Notes: generated from the letters alone by a model not told the origin. A stretch of 64,000 bases of DNA from Solicoccozyma terricola (GCA_001600875.1 BCLD01000001.1:1915451-1979450); one strand, 5' to 3'. Counted from the stretch's first letter, positions 46,361 to 58,176 are shown. Numbers and translations: made by a program.

Positions 46361-46881
46361 TCGCACCGTTTCCAGTCCATACCTACAACCGACGAGAAGA
46401 CCTTCCATTGAAGGTGTTCAGTTGGCCTATGTTTCGTTGAAGGAGTAGATGGTAGTGTGTGGGGGAATGCGGGTGTAAGAATTTATGGACGTTGACTTTG
46501 GACGATAATTCTGGCTCGGGGACGGGTTTTTTTTTTTTTGACTACTTATTATATTTCCACTTTCCATCGCTCTCGATGATTGACTGGGACCCATTATTTC
46601 TAGGGTGTCCACGTGTCCACTTTATTTTATTTTTCAACCGGTGGAATGTCAGTGATAAGCTCGTAGCAACAAAAGACGGTCGCGGCGCCGGTAGATCGGG
46701 TATGACCGAAGAACCCGAGTTCCGATGCGATTCTTGGTAGGTCGGTTAAGACAGCTCGTCAGTCAACATCAAACTCCTGCCATCGTCTCCAGCACCGTCC
46801 TCCATCGTCGGATCATCGTCACCATAACCCTCAAATATCCATCCCAGTTCACCGATTCTCCCACACGTCTTCCCGCCCATC
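46361..46881. other. Intergenic region between tandem SUR7-like and dehydrogenase genes
   Basis: Contains a T12 run (46528-46539) and AT-rich sequence consistent with a 3' UTR, then a leader with many CCATC/CATCGTC units before the dehydrogenase start. No gene is supported. Confidence 0.5.
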
Positions 46882-48083
46882 ATGTCCGAAGCAATCGTCA
46901 AGCCACCGCGCGCCAACGACATCGACCTCTCTGTTCCTCCCAACTTCCGTTCCATCAAGGGCAAAACCATCGCTATTACGGGGGGCGCATCTGGCTTTGG
47001 TAAAGCCATGGCATTGCTGTGGGCTTCGAAGGGGTGGGTGACCTTGACGCCGCAGCCGCTTGGCACACTCTCCGGCAAAATAGATACTGATTGACGTTCT
47101 TTACTGATTCTTGATATCCTTGCTGCTTCGATCCGACAGTGCGTTCGTCATTATTGGAGATCTGAATGAGAAGGCTGGTCTGGAGGTAGCCAGGGAGATG
47201 AGAAAGGTTTCTGGCTCTCGTCTGTGAGTATTCGTTCCCCATCTCCTCATACAACTTTGACTCTTTCACTAACGATGTGACGTTGACGTTGCCAGGCAAC
47301 ATTATGTCCACTTGGACGTCACTTCATGGTCTTCCCAGGCCAACTTCTTCAAACGTGCTTGCACACTCTCACCGAGTGGGAGAGTAGATATAGTGATTGC
47401 TAACGCTGGAATTACGGAGAGTGGTATAGACACGAACTTTAAAGCCGGCAAGCCTGGTGAGCTGCGTTCATGATGTCGTGGCATGGGCAATACTCTGAAC
47501 GTCGAAATACAACGACACAGGTGCACCACCAGTCAAACCAGACCTCAAAACTATGGATGTCAACTCCAAAGGTGTGATATACACCGCCCACCTCGCCTAT
47601 TGGGCCTTTTCTCAAGGCCCCACCCCTGCACCTTCCGAATCCCCAAGGACCAATCACCTTCTCTTGATCGGATCAATGGCTTCCTTCCTGCCTGGACCGG
47701 ATACACCCCTATATACTGCCTCCAAACACTCGGTCCTAGGTTTATTCCGAGTTCTCAAGTCACCGACTGTATACGCTCACAAATTAGCCAAACAGCGACA
47801 AGAGATTCAAAACCGTGGCTACCGGGTCCACGTCAACATCCTCTGTCCATACTTTGCCGATACACCTCTCATTCATGCTCTCGAAGGGAAACGACCGAAG
47901 CTCACGGACTCGGGTATTCAGCTAGTCACGGTGGAAAACGTGGTCATTGCGGCGAGCAGATTGGTTACCGACGAGAGCGAGGATGGGGGTGGGAATGCGT
48001 TGGTGGTGACGACGGAACAGATCGCGAGAGGGCAAGGTGTTGGAGGAACATATCAGATGAAAGAAATCAGGAGTAGGCTGTAG
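46882..48083 (+). CDS. Short-chain dehydrogenase/reductase
   Basis: Four exons. MSEAIVKPPRANDIDLSVPP leads into the Rossmann nucleotide site ITGGASGFGKAMALLWASKG (TGxxxGxG). The second strand AFVIIGDLNEKAG has an Asp that favours NAD+ over NADP+. Next come HYVHLDVTSW, VDIVIANAGIT (NAG motif), NSKGVIYTAHLAYWAF, LLLIGSMASFLPG (catalytic Ser) and YTASKHSVLGLFR (YxxxK). The C-terminal part reads VHVNILCPYFADTPLIHALE. All catalytic residues are intact. The closest well-known relatives by layout are 15-hydroxyprostaglandin-dehydrogenase-like fungal SDRs; the substrate is not predictable. The end is MKEIRSRL, stop at 48081-48083. Confidence 0.9.
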
Positions 48084-48284
48084 AGCGGGGCATATAGGGG
48101 ATGGATGCAAGAGTGTGCTCGCCGTTTGACAGATTGCTTTCCCATGAAATACTTTGTTGCTTTGTTTGTCTTCCGGGGCCCCGCAGTTGCAGCGGGGTGG
48201 ATGTTCAGTTCGTGTCGATGGGCATCCTTCTGCATCTACAAGCTACATCATGTAGTAATGTGAGATCGCTCACATCTTCCAATC

Positions 48285-50791
48285 ATGCCTACTCCGACGA
48301 CAGCCGCCGTCACCCCGACCCACTCCAAACCACCTCTTTTCGCCAAGCTCAGCGAACTTACCACCCTTCGACCTACCAAACGCGCGCTCCTCCCTCTCCT
48401 TCCTCCGATCCATCCATCAAAACGCAGTCGACCACTCGAGGTGATACCCGGATGTCCGAACCCATCGAGTGGCCATGATATACCAGTGATAGTAAAGACA
48501 TCCTTGGCTGTTCCTGCGGTGGGTCACATGCTAAAAGATAAAGTGTTGGGGTATTTGCATTTCGAACAGGATGGAAAGAGTAAAGGTCAGAAATGTTTGA
48601 TGTTTTGATGTTTTCTCAGATCGAGACTCATCACTGACTGCACTTTGGGTAATCCTCAGCTATAATCATCACTGCAAACACTTCTTTCACTATAGGAAGG
48701 CTCTACGATTGGTGCGTGGTTCCTAACAAAATGTTGAAAAGTTACGACATGGCTGATTGTCCAATTGTCATGATTTGATATACAGTGACCTTGCTATCCC
48801 ATCTCCTCTCATCTCAAAGTCTCATCTTCGACTTTTCGCGTGAGGGTGGTTTATCATCTTAATTCCGCATCACCCACTCACACTTGAAAACATTCCCCTT
48901 TACCTTCTCGTCAGTATCATAATTGACTCCTCCGAATCCTCTCCTCTCATCTGCCTCACCGACTCCTCCTCGAATGGATTCAAACATAACGGACTACATC
49001 GGAAAGGGAGACAGAGCGTCGTACTAATAGACGGCGATGTCATTGAATTGCCTGGAACCAAGTGGGGTGAGTGCAGTTTACAGGACCCCGCTACGGGAGG
49101 AGTTGATATTGATGCAGAATGAAATGAATAGTGTTTCGATTCAGTGCAAAAAGGGAAGAGGATGTGGAACCAGCAAAGAAGTTCATTGGTGGATACACTC
49201 TGCTACACAAGAAGCTGGGATCGTTAGTGTACAAACAACGGATTGCAGCACAACCCAATCGCTAACGAAATTATCTAACGGTCGCAGTGGTGGCAACGGA
49301 ATCGTCCAACTAGCAGAGGACTCAATCACTCGTCGCCAGGTTGCATGCAAAATGATCAAGATGGTAAAATCCGCGCTACCTTGCACCAAAAATCATCTAA
49401 ACATTTACTCTTGTATCTCCCACCCAGACTCAAACAGTAATCGGCTCTAACGATCGTCTCCAAACCCTTCGAGAACAATTACTCCGAGAGATCAAGATTG
49501 GAAGGCAAGTGGACCATGCGAATGTGATTAAAGTTCTAGCGGAGGAGGACGTTGGTGGAGAGAAGTGAGTCAGATTGGAATGGCTTGAATTGAGGTCGCG
49601 GGTCATGATCCTGATGGGGTGACTGAGTCGGATAGATATATATTCGTCGAGCTGTGAGTAATGGGACATTGCTCCTTCGGAGTCCTCGCTGAAGGAGGTG
49701 AATGATGCTCCAGTCTGGTTGGGGGGTAAGTTGATGGATGACTTCGATTGGAACACTGCTCTCATCATTGACGAGTAATCTACAGGGACTTGTTCGCTTA
49801 TATCGAGAAACATGGTGAGACGTACTCGATGTCGATTCACATTCTCGGACTGACGATTGTAAGTTGTTACAGGATCACTTCTGGAACTGGAAGCCAAGTT
49901 CTTCGCATTCCAATTGATGCAAGGGTTGAAAGTGAGCGTACAGATTGCTTCATGCTGACTTTGATGGCTAACGGCAGTTGCCACCGGTAGTATCTACACG
50001 ACCATAACATCGCACACTGCGGTAAGTGAGAATGGAAAGCGGAATCCCGTGTTCAGAGACACCGGTATCTCATTCTCACTTTGCATTTCAGACATCAAGA
50101 CGGAGAACATCCTCCTGGCCCCCAGAGCCGGAACTTTCCCACGTTTAGTCATCGCAGACTTTGGTCATGCGATCGAGACGGGGGATGATCAGATTTATTT
50201 TCAGGTTCGGGGAACGATGTCACATTTATGTCCCGAAGAGGTCATGGTACTGCTTGGGAGATGTCAGGCGGGATACGACCCAAAGATGGCAGACGTGTGG
50301 TCTTTGGCTAGTGAGTTGCGAAGAGGCGATTTCGCCATTACGAAACGTGACTTCCCCTGCAACCCGCTACAGTTGTCATCTACAAGTGCCTACTCGCAAC
50401 CGAACCCTTCGAACCCGACTTCTACTCCGTCTCCGGTGCTGTCTCTTGCGCCACTTCGGCCTATCGTTCACAAGCGAACGTTGAGAGTGAAAGTAGGAGT
50501 CGAGCGGACTTTCGAGATCACAGAGGTCTTCAAGCGATACTGACGCTGGAGCCAGCATATCAGCCAAGGGCAGTGTGGGCAAGAGTGAGCGAGGCAGGTG
50601 AGTCTGTATGGGCACCGTTACCGCTTAAAAGCAAGCTCATCTAAGGTCATGCAGGGAAAGACTTCATGCACGGCATGTTACAACGAATGTTGGAGCAGCG
50701 TTGGACGCTTAAACAGGCGGTAGATAGCGTTTGGATCTCGTTGCACAGGGAAGAACTAGATAAGCTTTACGAGGCGATCGTTAAATGGTAG
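48285..50791 (+). CDS. FHA-domain Ser/Thr kinase (CHK2/Cds1/Rad53-like)
   Basis: About ten exons. The N-terminus is basic and Pro-rich. The FHA domain follows: LGYLHFEQDGKSK, IIITANTSFTIGRLYDCDLA, PSPLISKSHLRLF, ICLTDSSSNGFKHNGLHRKG and LIDGDVIELPGTKW, with the phosphothreonine-binding Arg (GR), Ser (SKSH) and Asn (SSNG) residues. The kinase domain then has the Gly loop LGSGGNGIV, ACKMIKM (Lys), TLREQLLREIKIGRQVDHAN, FVEL…GGDLFAYIE, and a catalytic loop HCDIKTENILL split by an intron, ADFGHAIETGDD, GTMSHLCPEEVM, MADVWSLA. The Arg of HRD is replaced by Cys. One FHA followed by a kinase is the Cds1/CHK2 layout, which acts in the S-phase/DNA-damage checkpoint. Pathway is inferred. It is convergent with the SANT protein gene (64 nt between stops). 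Confidence 0.85.
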
Positions 50792-50855
50792 ATAGAATAC
50801 AAGATGAGTGCTTGTACATGACAATTCGAAGGAGACTTGATTCGACACAATCCCC

Positions 50856-53780
50856 CTAGCCTTCGCTGTTCGTGTCGTCCATCCCGTCTCCCGTGTCCTC
50901 GGATCCCGATTCTGCAACATCACAGTCGGGCTCCAGATCCTCGTCGTCGTCTGATGGCACCATGGCAGCCGAACGGAAGACGCGAGGTTCACGCATGTGA
51001 GCAGGTTTACGGTAGCGTTTCCCCTTGCCGCTCAAGTCCCTCCTCCACCGGCGGCGGGAGAATTTGTACAACTTTGTGATATACTCTGTTCGCAGATGCA
51101 CCGTCAGACCCGAAGTTGCATAGCTATCTAGTCCGCTCACCTCGCTTCGTTTCCAGCAACCACTGCCTATTCGCCACCTCTCGGCCCACGTTGCCCGGAC
51201 CCCCGTCAACATCATTCTGTCCAGCTTCGTTATCGTTCGCATTATCAGATCCAGTGTCATCAGCAGTTTTGTCGTCATGAACAGTGTTGTCCTCGTCGTC
51301 AGTCTTGTCGTCATCCGAGCGGTAACTCGATTTGTAGCCTTCGTCATACTTCGCTTCTTCCTCATCGAGATCCGTAGTCGTTGCCCGGCTAGATGCGTCA
51401 TTGAGACTCCTGTTGACACGATCAAAAATGGTCCAATCAAAAGTCACGATCGGCGTGTCATCCGCAACCTCGTCCTTCACCAAGCTCGCACAAAGAGCAT
51501 GCTCGTATTCTTTATCTTCTGTCTCATCGATTACGTCCTGCAGGTCGTCCAATTCTACCAGGTCCTTCTCGTCCTGCCAATCTTCGTCTGCGATGTAGTC
51601 TTCGGACTCCTCCGCAAGCTCGTTGGAATGCATCCCTTCTGGTAATATTGGGTCGAGGATGTGATCATGGACTGCGTGTTCGAGGAGGTCTGAGTGTAGC
51701 TGCTGGTTTGTGAGCCTATAAGGCGTCCAGCCTGTGGAATCCATCGCTTCCGGATGAGCTAACCAAGCTCCTAAGCCAATGGGAGTTTCGTCAGCTCCGG
51801 TTTGAAGCGCCGGATCTGGCACAGCGTAGGCCGCTGCGGCCTCTTCCGCAGGTATCGAGTGATGAGTAATCCCACACGCTCGCCAGATATGGGATGATTG
51901 AATCTCATCGCGAGGTGCGCCAACGGCACCTGTGTCTGGCCGGCGAAGTAAGTCCTGTTCCTTGAGAGAGATGGCACGCAACATTGTCCCTTTGATGTAA
52001 AGCTTGAGCTCCTCTCTGAGCCATCTGAGGACATTTGCGTCAAGGCACTTGGTATCGGTGTCGGATTTGCTGAGGCAAGAAGCAGGAGTAGGTCAGCGCG
52101 AATACGCAGTATTTGAAGGCCTTCCCCAACTAACGCAATCAGTCTAATAATAATTGCCGGATGAAAGATATCGATTCCCATTGTCACCGCTCGGTCTGCC
52201 GCTTCTCTGTACTGCTTGAAGACATCTGCACCAGTGATAATATTCCCCGGGGCCCATTCTGCGATGATCTTGTCCGCTCTGGATATCTCATCCTTCCACG
52301 CTTCGCGATGCTCTGCGATGGCATCCAGAGCTTCTTCATTGACCGCACGAATTGCTTTGACAATCGGACCTGGTCTTCTCGCTTGAGTATGACGAGGCGG
52401 GTTCACCGGAATCCCTTCCGCTTCCTTTAGCGCTTTCCTTTCACGCCTGTGTAGCAGCAACAGCAGCTTGAGTTGCGAGCCAGTAGCTGTCTCTCCGAAG
52501 TCTATGCCCTTGGCGGTGGCCTGTCGTGACCGTGATTGCGTACGCCTGGGTATGACCTCGCTCAAGATATCATATTCGGCTCTCTCTTCAGGCGTGTACA
52601 ACCATCTTTCCTTCTTACTGAGCCATGCAAGACGTTGCTCCTCGTGCCATTCCAATACAAGCTGGTTTTGTTGAGATGGACGAAGCGATGAGACTGTCAG
52701 CCGCCATTCTTCGTAGGCGACCAGCATCTCCTCGTCCCAGACCTCCGCTGTTGTGCACTGTGTCGATCCTGGCAGTGTGGTGGGAAATGGTCCCGCCTGC
52801 GCGGACGATGGTGATCCTGCGCTTTCGTGACCATCTGCTAGGGCTCCTTGTCTTGAATGTGTCGTAGTCATATGTGCTGCTGCTCCCAACCTCGCTCTTG
52901 CGTCAGCCACTGCTTGGCTTGCCTGTTGGCGAACTTCATCCTTTTGCAACTCATCGAACCGCCTCGCCATGAATTTCATTTTCTCGGCGTTGATGTTGGA
53001 GAGGAAGTCGTCGATGAACCATGTCCGTTCCAAGTCAAGGATTGCTTGCTTCTGTTTCTTGAGCTCCTCCTTTAGGACCGGTGTCGACACTGCTCCTTCT
53101 AGTTCGCGAATCTTGCGTTTCTTGATCCGCCATGCACCCTTTTGTCGGTCCAAGGCCTCCTTGGTCTGGGCGATTCGGGCTGCTTCGGTAGCTTGACGAG
53201 ACCATTCGATTTCCTTGTCTATTATCCGCTTGGCAAGCTCTTCCTCTCGGGCGATGAAATGTTCCGACACTTCTCGAGCTGGCGGAGCGATTCCGTCCAA
53301 CCATGGTCTGAGATGTCGACGATTGTGACTTGGTAGATGGTCATGTCGTAGCGACAAGGACATGGCTCGAAGGGTCTCGAGGTACCACATGACTTGCGCC
53401 TCGGTCTTTGTTCGAACCTCTGCAGCAATGAGATCCGGTCGGAGACGTGAATGACGAGCAAGCGAACCGAAGCAGATCTCCTTCTCCTCGACCGTCCATG
53501 TCGAATTGGAGGGCAGTACCGCCAGATTGATCTGAGACTCCCCATCTTTGCGATCATTTAAATGTATTCCACCTTCATTGACTGCTCCATGGCGATGATT
53601 GTGGAGGTACTCGGTATGGCGATTCAGATGATGGAGATACCAGCCTTCGCCAGGTACGTGAGGCGGTGACGAAGTAGGTTGCGCTTCGAGACCGGTGCTT
53701 GTTTCTCCTCGACCCTTTCCCTTGTTGGTATGCGATGGTGATGAGGCCGACTCACTGTCCTTGACGACCATGCCCTCCAT
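50856..53780 (-). CDS. SANT-domain protein, possibly RRN5-like Pol I factor
   Basis: Three exons give about 900 residues. An N-terminal SANT/Myb-type repeat STWTVEEKEICFGSLARHSR with LRPDLIAAEVRTKTEAQVMW (about residues 95-135) is followed by a long Lys/Glu/Ala-rich coiled-coil region (residues about 190-300). A middle domain contains AEVWDEEMLVAYEEWRLTVS and VLEWHEEQRLAWLSKKERWL. Residues after 560 include IVKAIRAVNEEALDAIAEHR and DVFKQYREAADRAVTMGIDI. The C-terminal third is very acidic, with DDDKTDDEDNTVHDDKTADD-type repeats and a basic patch (FSRRRWRRDLSGKGKRYRK). A single SANT repeat plus an acidic C-terminus resembles RRN5 of the Pol I upstream activation factor, but the match is only architectural. 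The start at 53780 (MEGMVV) is the first ATG in frame; an upstream exon cannot be excluded. Confidence 0.6.
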
Positions 53781-54059
53781 GCTAAGGCACCATGGGCATC
53801 GAGGTCGATTGATGGTTGGGCTTGGTTGGAGCTTGACCGACAAACTCGCCCAAAATATTCGAATCGTCAACAAAAAACGAGAACGCGGAACCTTTTCCTG
53901 TTGTCCACCACGTCAGACGATGCTTCAACTCTCTCACAACACACTCAGTCACACAGCCGGCCACCACATCATCTCGTGAAAATCCCATCGTAATCAATAC
54001 ATGCAGAACTCTTCATTAATGAAAGAAACAAAAGGGGCCGACTCTTGCAAAATCCAATT

Positions 54060-55632
54060 CTAATCCTTCTCTCCAACCCTAACCAACCATTCCCCCCTTT
54101 CCTCCTCGCCCATCTGTCTGAACAATCCCTCACCCTTCGCACCGGCTTTCCCGCCGTTCGCGTGGTCTGGAGAAATCTCATCTTGGGATGTAGAACAGAT
54201 CCCGATTTCAATCTCGGATGATTTGAAATCGGTAGCGCAGACGGAGGAGAGAGCTTCGATTGCGAGCTGGTTGGTTGGTTGGTTGGACGACCGAGGTTTG
54301 GGTTAGAATTTAGATGGTATCAACGTGCGATGTGAGAGTAACGGCTCACCTCTATAACAGCCGCACGATCAAGTTGAGTATTCGACGCTTCCAAACCCTT
54401 CCATTTCTTCTCCAACTGAATTAAAAAAAGAAAACAATTGGAATGGGCCTCAATATCGGTTAGATGGCACACTCCTCCACAACCTTGACTGCAAACTCAC
54501 AAAGTTGCTGGCTTCAGTCTGCTTTTGACCCGAAGCGGTCGCTTTGAACCCGACAAAATAACCAGCGGGATCGAGTTTGAACACTTGAGGACCACGTTCA
54601 GAATCGACACCGATAAGGATCATAGCTGGACGAATTCCCCCCCCCCCCCCCCACCAAATTTCGGTCGAAAAGTCAGAGAAAAGGGATTTGAGGTGGGAAC
54701 AGCGGTCAAAAAAGCTCACAGATGCCTTGTGGTCGCATACCTGCTTTCTGAGTGTAGACTTGATTGATGTTGGCCATGCGCTTTGCGACTGTTTTTCATC
54801 CACCCCGTGCGTGAGTTCCATTGTTCCGCTTGTCCCTGTCTGGTACATTTCTTTCCCAAAACTCACGAGCGTCAGGAGTGATATCATACCCAAACTTGTA
54901 CTTGAATTCAGCAGCTTCCGATCGAGTACGTGAAACCTGCGCACGAGCGTCGGCTATATTCCCGTCGTAGCAAATCAACACATGATAAATCAGCACGAAA
55001 AGTTCCCTTTTGCGCGATCAGTAAGAGAAAACCCCCCACCAATCATCCCTGTCATCACACATCCTATCGTCGGTGTGATCTGAAAGATATGAGTGATAGT
55101 TTCCGGATCTAAAAGTTTATCCTATTCCATTCGCAAACACCCCATCGTCAGCTCAACTTCGCATCCCAACTCGTAACGGTAGGGCTGAGCATACTCACGG
55201 GAACTTTCCGTTGTGTGATGAGAACGGCTGTATCTTTACCTCGAACTGCGATCGATGTGATTCCTGCTCCTGTGATGGCTTTGAATGCGTATTCTGTGTG
55301 AAAAAGACCACGGGTAGTTCAATTTCAAGTTCGAGGTGGACGGGCGATGCCGATGATGGGAATTGATCGACTCACCAACTTGATAAAGCTATCAATGGAG
55401 TGAATATAAGGATCAGACTGTCAGTATGCAAAGGATATCGCCAACGTAGACGAGATACTCACTCTGCCTTCTGGAGAGAAGATGGTGAGGTATCTGATGG
55501 ATGACGAGTATACCTGTCAGCTGCCATGTCACCCGACACCTCGCCAGCACCGGCACCACCACACCACCACCGCTTCTAGCTCCCTGGCCTGACCCCGCCA
55601 CCCACTCACCGATCGTAGGAGGAACGAGACAT
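54060..55632 (-). CDS. SCL1: 20S proteasome subunit alpha-1 (PSMA6/Scl1)
   Basis: Start exon 55632-55610 (MSRSSYDR), then [20 protein letters not shown] (the alpha-subunit signature), [137 protein letters not shown], and a C-terminus with [20 protein letters not shown] and a longer Lys/Gly/Glu tail ending RVGEKD. YDR…FSPEGRLYQVEY and TGM.AD.R.QV.R.R.EAA identify alpha-1. It forms part of the gated alpha ring. Several introns are small. One carries a C16 run (sense G) at 54637-54652. Three ATGACGTGGCA elements lie 120-195 nt upstream of the start. Confidence 0.95.
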
Positions 55633-55751
55633 GGTGACAGCAGCTCGAGGAGTTGATATGAGGATGTTTGAGCTTGAACGAGGTTGCTAGCAGCCTTCGA
55701 GGCGACTCGCGTCCTTGTTTGATAACAGTCATAACTGGCCAAAAGGGGAGG

Positions 55752-55824
55752 ATGACGTGGCAGACAGGATGGGAAGAGACAATGACGTGGCAGTTCATTC
55801 CCAGGGCTAGACAATGACGTGGCA
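55752..55824 (-). promoter_or_regulatory. Triple ATGACGTGGCA element in the proteasome alpha-1 promoter
   Basis: Identical 11-mers at 55752-55762, 55782-55792 and 55814-55824 (+ strand; TGCCACGTCAT towards the proteasome gene), spaced 30 and 32 nt. The core TGACGTGG matches bZIP sites of the ATF6/XBP1/CREB type (UPR element TGACGTGG/A). The region is shared with the divergent gene at 55914. Confidence 0.7.
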
Positions 55825-55913
55825 ATGCATCCCACGGCCAGGGTTAGGGGGTCCCAATTCCTTATTTCCACCCAATTATATACAACCGCACCTAAAGTGT
55901 TATTCACCACTCA

Positions 55914-57773
55914 ATGCCATCCATGTCTACAAGCAGAGCACCTCGCTCAGTTCCCAGTCCACAACTTGATCATGCGCATGAACACGAGAACGACGACCAT
56001 GACGACCACGACCAACTCTCAAATGACGACGACGACGACAACGACGACGATGACGACGACACCCACGCAGATACATTTGAGATCGAGGAAGATTCACATC
56101 CCTTCCTACCTGAATCTCTCGAATCCCTCACTCCATTCACAATCCCAACATACTCCCAGTGCCCATGGACGGAAACGATAGAACGACTGGATGTGGATAG
56201 ATGGATAGCCAGTCGGTTTGAAGAAGGGACGTGGAATAAACATACTACTAGGATTCCGAAACACGATCATCGAGATTTAACAGGTGAGTAGACATCACCA
56301 CTTGCCTCGCATCACAAATTCAACAACTCAAACATACACACGTACACACACCACTTCCAGACGAGCCCTCCTCAACTAAAAAGGGCCCACCTAAACGACT
56401 GTTATCAGTCGTTGAATACAGATGCACATGGTCTGGAAACCCACGTATTCGCGATACAATACCTAGAAAGACTCTCGCCAAACGAGTGAGGAAACCGTCG
56501 ACTAAAGTAGGATGTAAAGCAAAGTTTTTCATAAAGGAGACAATAGGAAATGAGAGTAGGGAAGTTGTTTATCATTGTGAGTCCTGAAAAGAAAAGCTGT
56601 ATGTGGGAAATCTGTGGCGGTGGTGTTGAATCGTGATTTCTCTTTGGTTCGGCGAAACGTTTTGTTTCATTTTTTTTTTGCTTTTCTGTTTTTTCCCTTT
56701 TTCCTTTCTCGGATATAGGGCAACATACGGGCCACGATCCAACGTCCTTGACTCAAACCCTTCGCGTCAGACCATCTCAACTTCCTCCTTCATTACGAGC
56801 GATACGTCCAATTACACGTAAATCACAGAATACACCTACCCCACAGGATGATCAAACGGTTGAATCATCACCTGGTCCGAGCGTTCCTCTCACACCTGGT
56901 CATGTTGGACGTCTGAATCCGGACGTTCAGTTGTCAGATTATCATCTTTCGGTTTCCCCTTTGAGGGGATTGGTAGATGGACCACGAGCGTTGTCATTGG
57001 GGTTTAGATCACCACCGCGACGGGGGCCATTACCGCCGCCGCCATCTTCGAAACGTCGTCGTGTGGATGGGTCAGCGGATGAGGATGATTTCACTGTGGA
57101 TGATTTCAATCCTGTTCCTTTATACGAGCAGCTGGATGATACGTCCATTCCGAATGAAAGAGAAGTTTCAATGAGGACTAATCGACTAGAATCTAGGATA
57201 GAAGTTGGGATAAATCACGACGAACAAGAAGAGTTTATTCCTATGGAAGAAGTTGGGACGCCGATGGATACCACACCGTTTTTACCGACTTTTACACCGG
57301 TTAGAAGGAGTGGGGGTGGGAGTGGGGGTGGGAGTGGGGGTGGGGGTGGGAGTGGGAGTGGGAGTGGGAGTGGGAGTAGGGGGTATCAACAACTCGGGGG
57401 AGGATCTATACAAGGACCGTCTTTCAATCCATTTCTCTCGCAGAGTGGAAGCTCTCAGGCTATGGCAACCACATTCACTCGACCTGCGCTTGTTCCTAAA
57501 CATGTTCCCACTCCCTCCAACCCTCCAACAACCTCAACGAACTCCACCCCGCCATCATTTCTTGAAACACAAGATACGCTCTCCCTCCTGCGTACGATCC
57601 GCCAATCACACGAATCGTCAGGGAAGACGTTGGAGCTTCTTACGCATCGTTTGATCCAGGAGGGTTCCGGGTTGGATGATAGGAGGTTGAAGGATGTGAT
57701 GCGGAGAGCGGCCGGGAGTGCGTTGGGGTATGGAGATGTGATGCGGGAGTGGGCTATGGAGGAAGGGGTGTGA
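55914..57773 (+). CDS. Asp- and Gly-rich protein with a FAR1/WRKY-GCM1-like zinc finger
   Basis: Three exons give about 560 residues. Exon 1 has an Asp-rich run (NDDDDDNDDDDDD) and then a folded-looking part, PTYSQCPWTETIERLDVDRW with IASRFEEGTWNKHTTRIPKH. Exon 2 and the start of exon 3 give VEYRCTWSGNPRIRDTIPRK, KPSTKVGCKAKFFIKETI and REVVYHWQHTGHDPTSL. The order Cys, GCxAxF, then HxxxH within about 60 residues and the GHDP ending match the WRKY-GCM1 zinc-finger superfamily, as in FAR1/FLYWCH and MULE transposase-derived factors. The rest is Pro/Ser-rich with KRRRVDG (NLS-like) and a Gly/Ser minisatellite tract (57309-57380), ending in a helical segment (LLRTIRQSHESSGKTLELLT). Probable DNA-binding nuclear protein; targets unknown. 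Confidence 0.65.
57309..57380 (+). repeat. GGGAGT/GGGGGT coding minisatellite
   Basis: Twelve hexamer units of GGG(A/G)GT encode alternating Gly-Ser/Gly-Gly within the zinc-finger protein. The unit is a multiple of three, so length change would not shift the frame. Confidence 0.9.
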
Positions 57774-57960
57774 AGGACTGTTTCGCCACCCTGTCGCTGT
57801 ACCCTGCTGCCCCCGTCCCCCCGTGAGAAATTAATTCCCCCCTTCTCTCCCCGCCCAACCCGCCACGACGGTATCGCGTCATAACCCTTCCCGGGCCCAA
57901 CCAACCTCTTTTCACGCATCGCATTCGCTGATACAGCATCCACGTCAACATCATCAGACA

Positions 57961-58131
57961 GTGAGTAGCCAAGTCCCCTCCCCCCCCCCGATCGTCCCTC
58001 ACACCTGTCGCTCACATCCTCCATCCTCCACCCCTTTCCGCCTCCTGCCTTTGGAAACCTTCCTTTCAATCGTCATCCCTCCCTCTCCAAACGAAACTTT
58101 CGCCCCCATCTCATTCCCGTACTCCTAGCAG
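57961..58131 (+). other. Putative 5'-UTR intron of the Yop1-like gene
   Basis: Donor ACA/GTGAGT at 57961 and acceptor CTCCTAGCAG at 58131, 45 nt before the start codon. The intervening sequence is C/T-rich and includes a C9-10 run near 57979. Confidence 0.45.
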
Positions 58132-58176
58132 AACCCATCTACACTCACCCCCCTTCCCCCCCAACACCAACACAAC

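Noticed and set aside
57253..57654. Val-Gly repeat frame on the + strand in the zinc-finger gene
   Set aside because: A shadow frame of the Gly/Ser minisatellite; the real frame continues through it to 57773.
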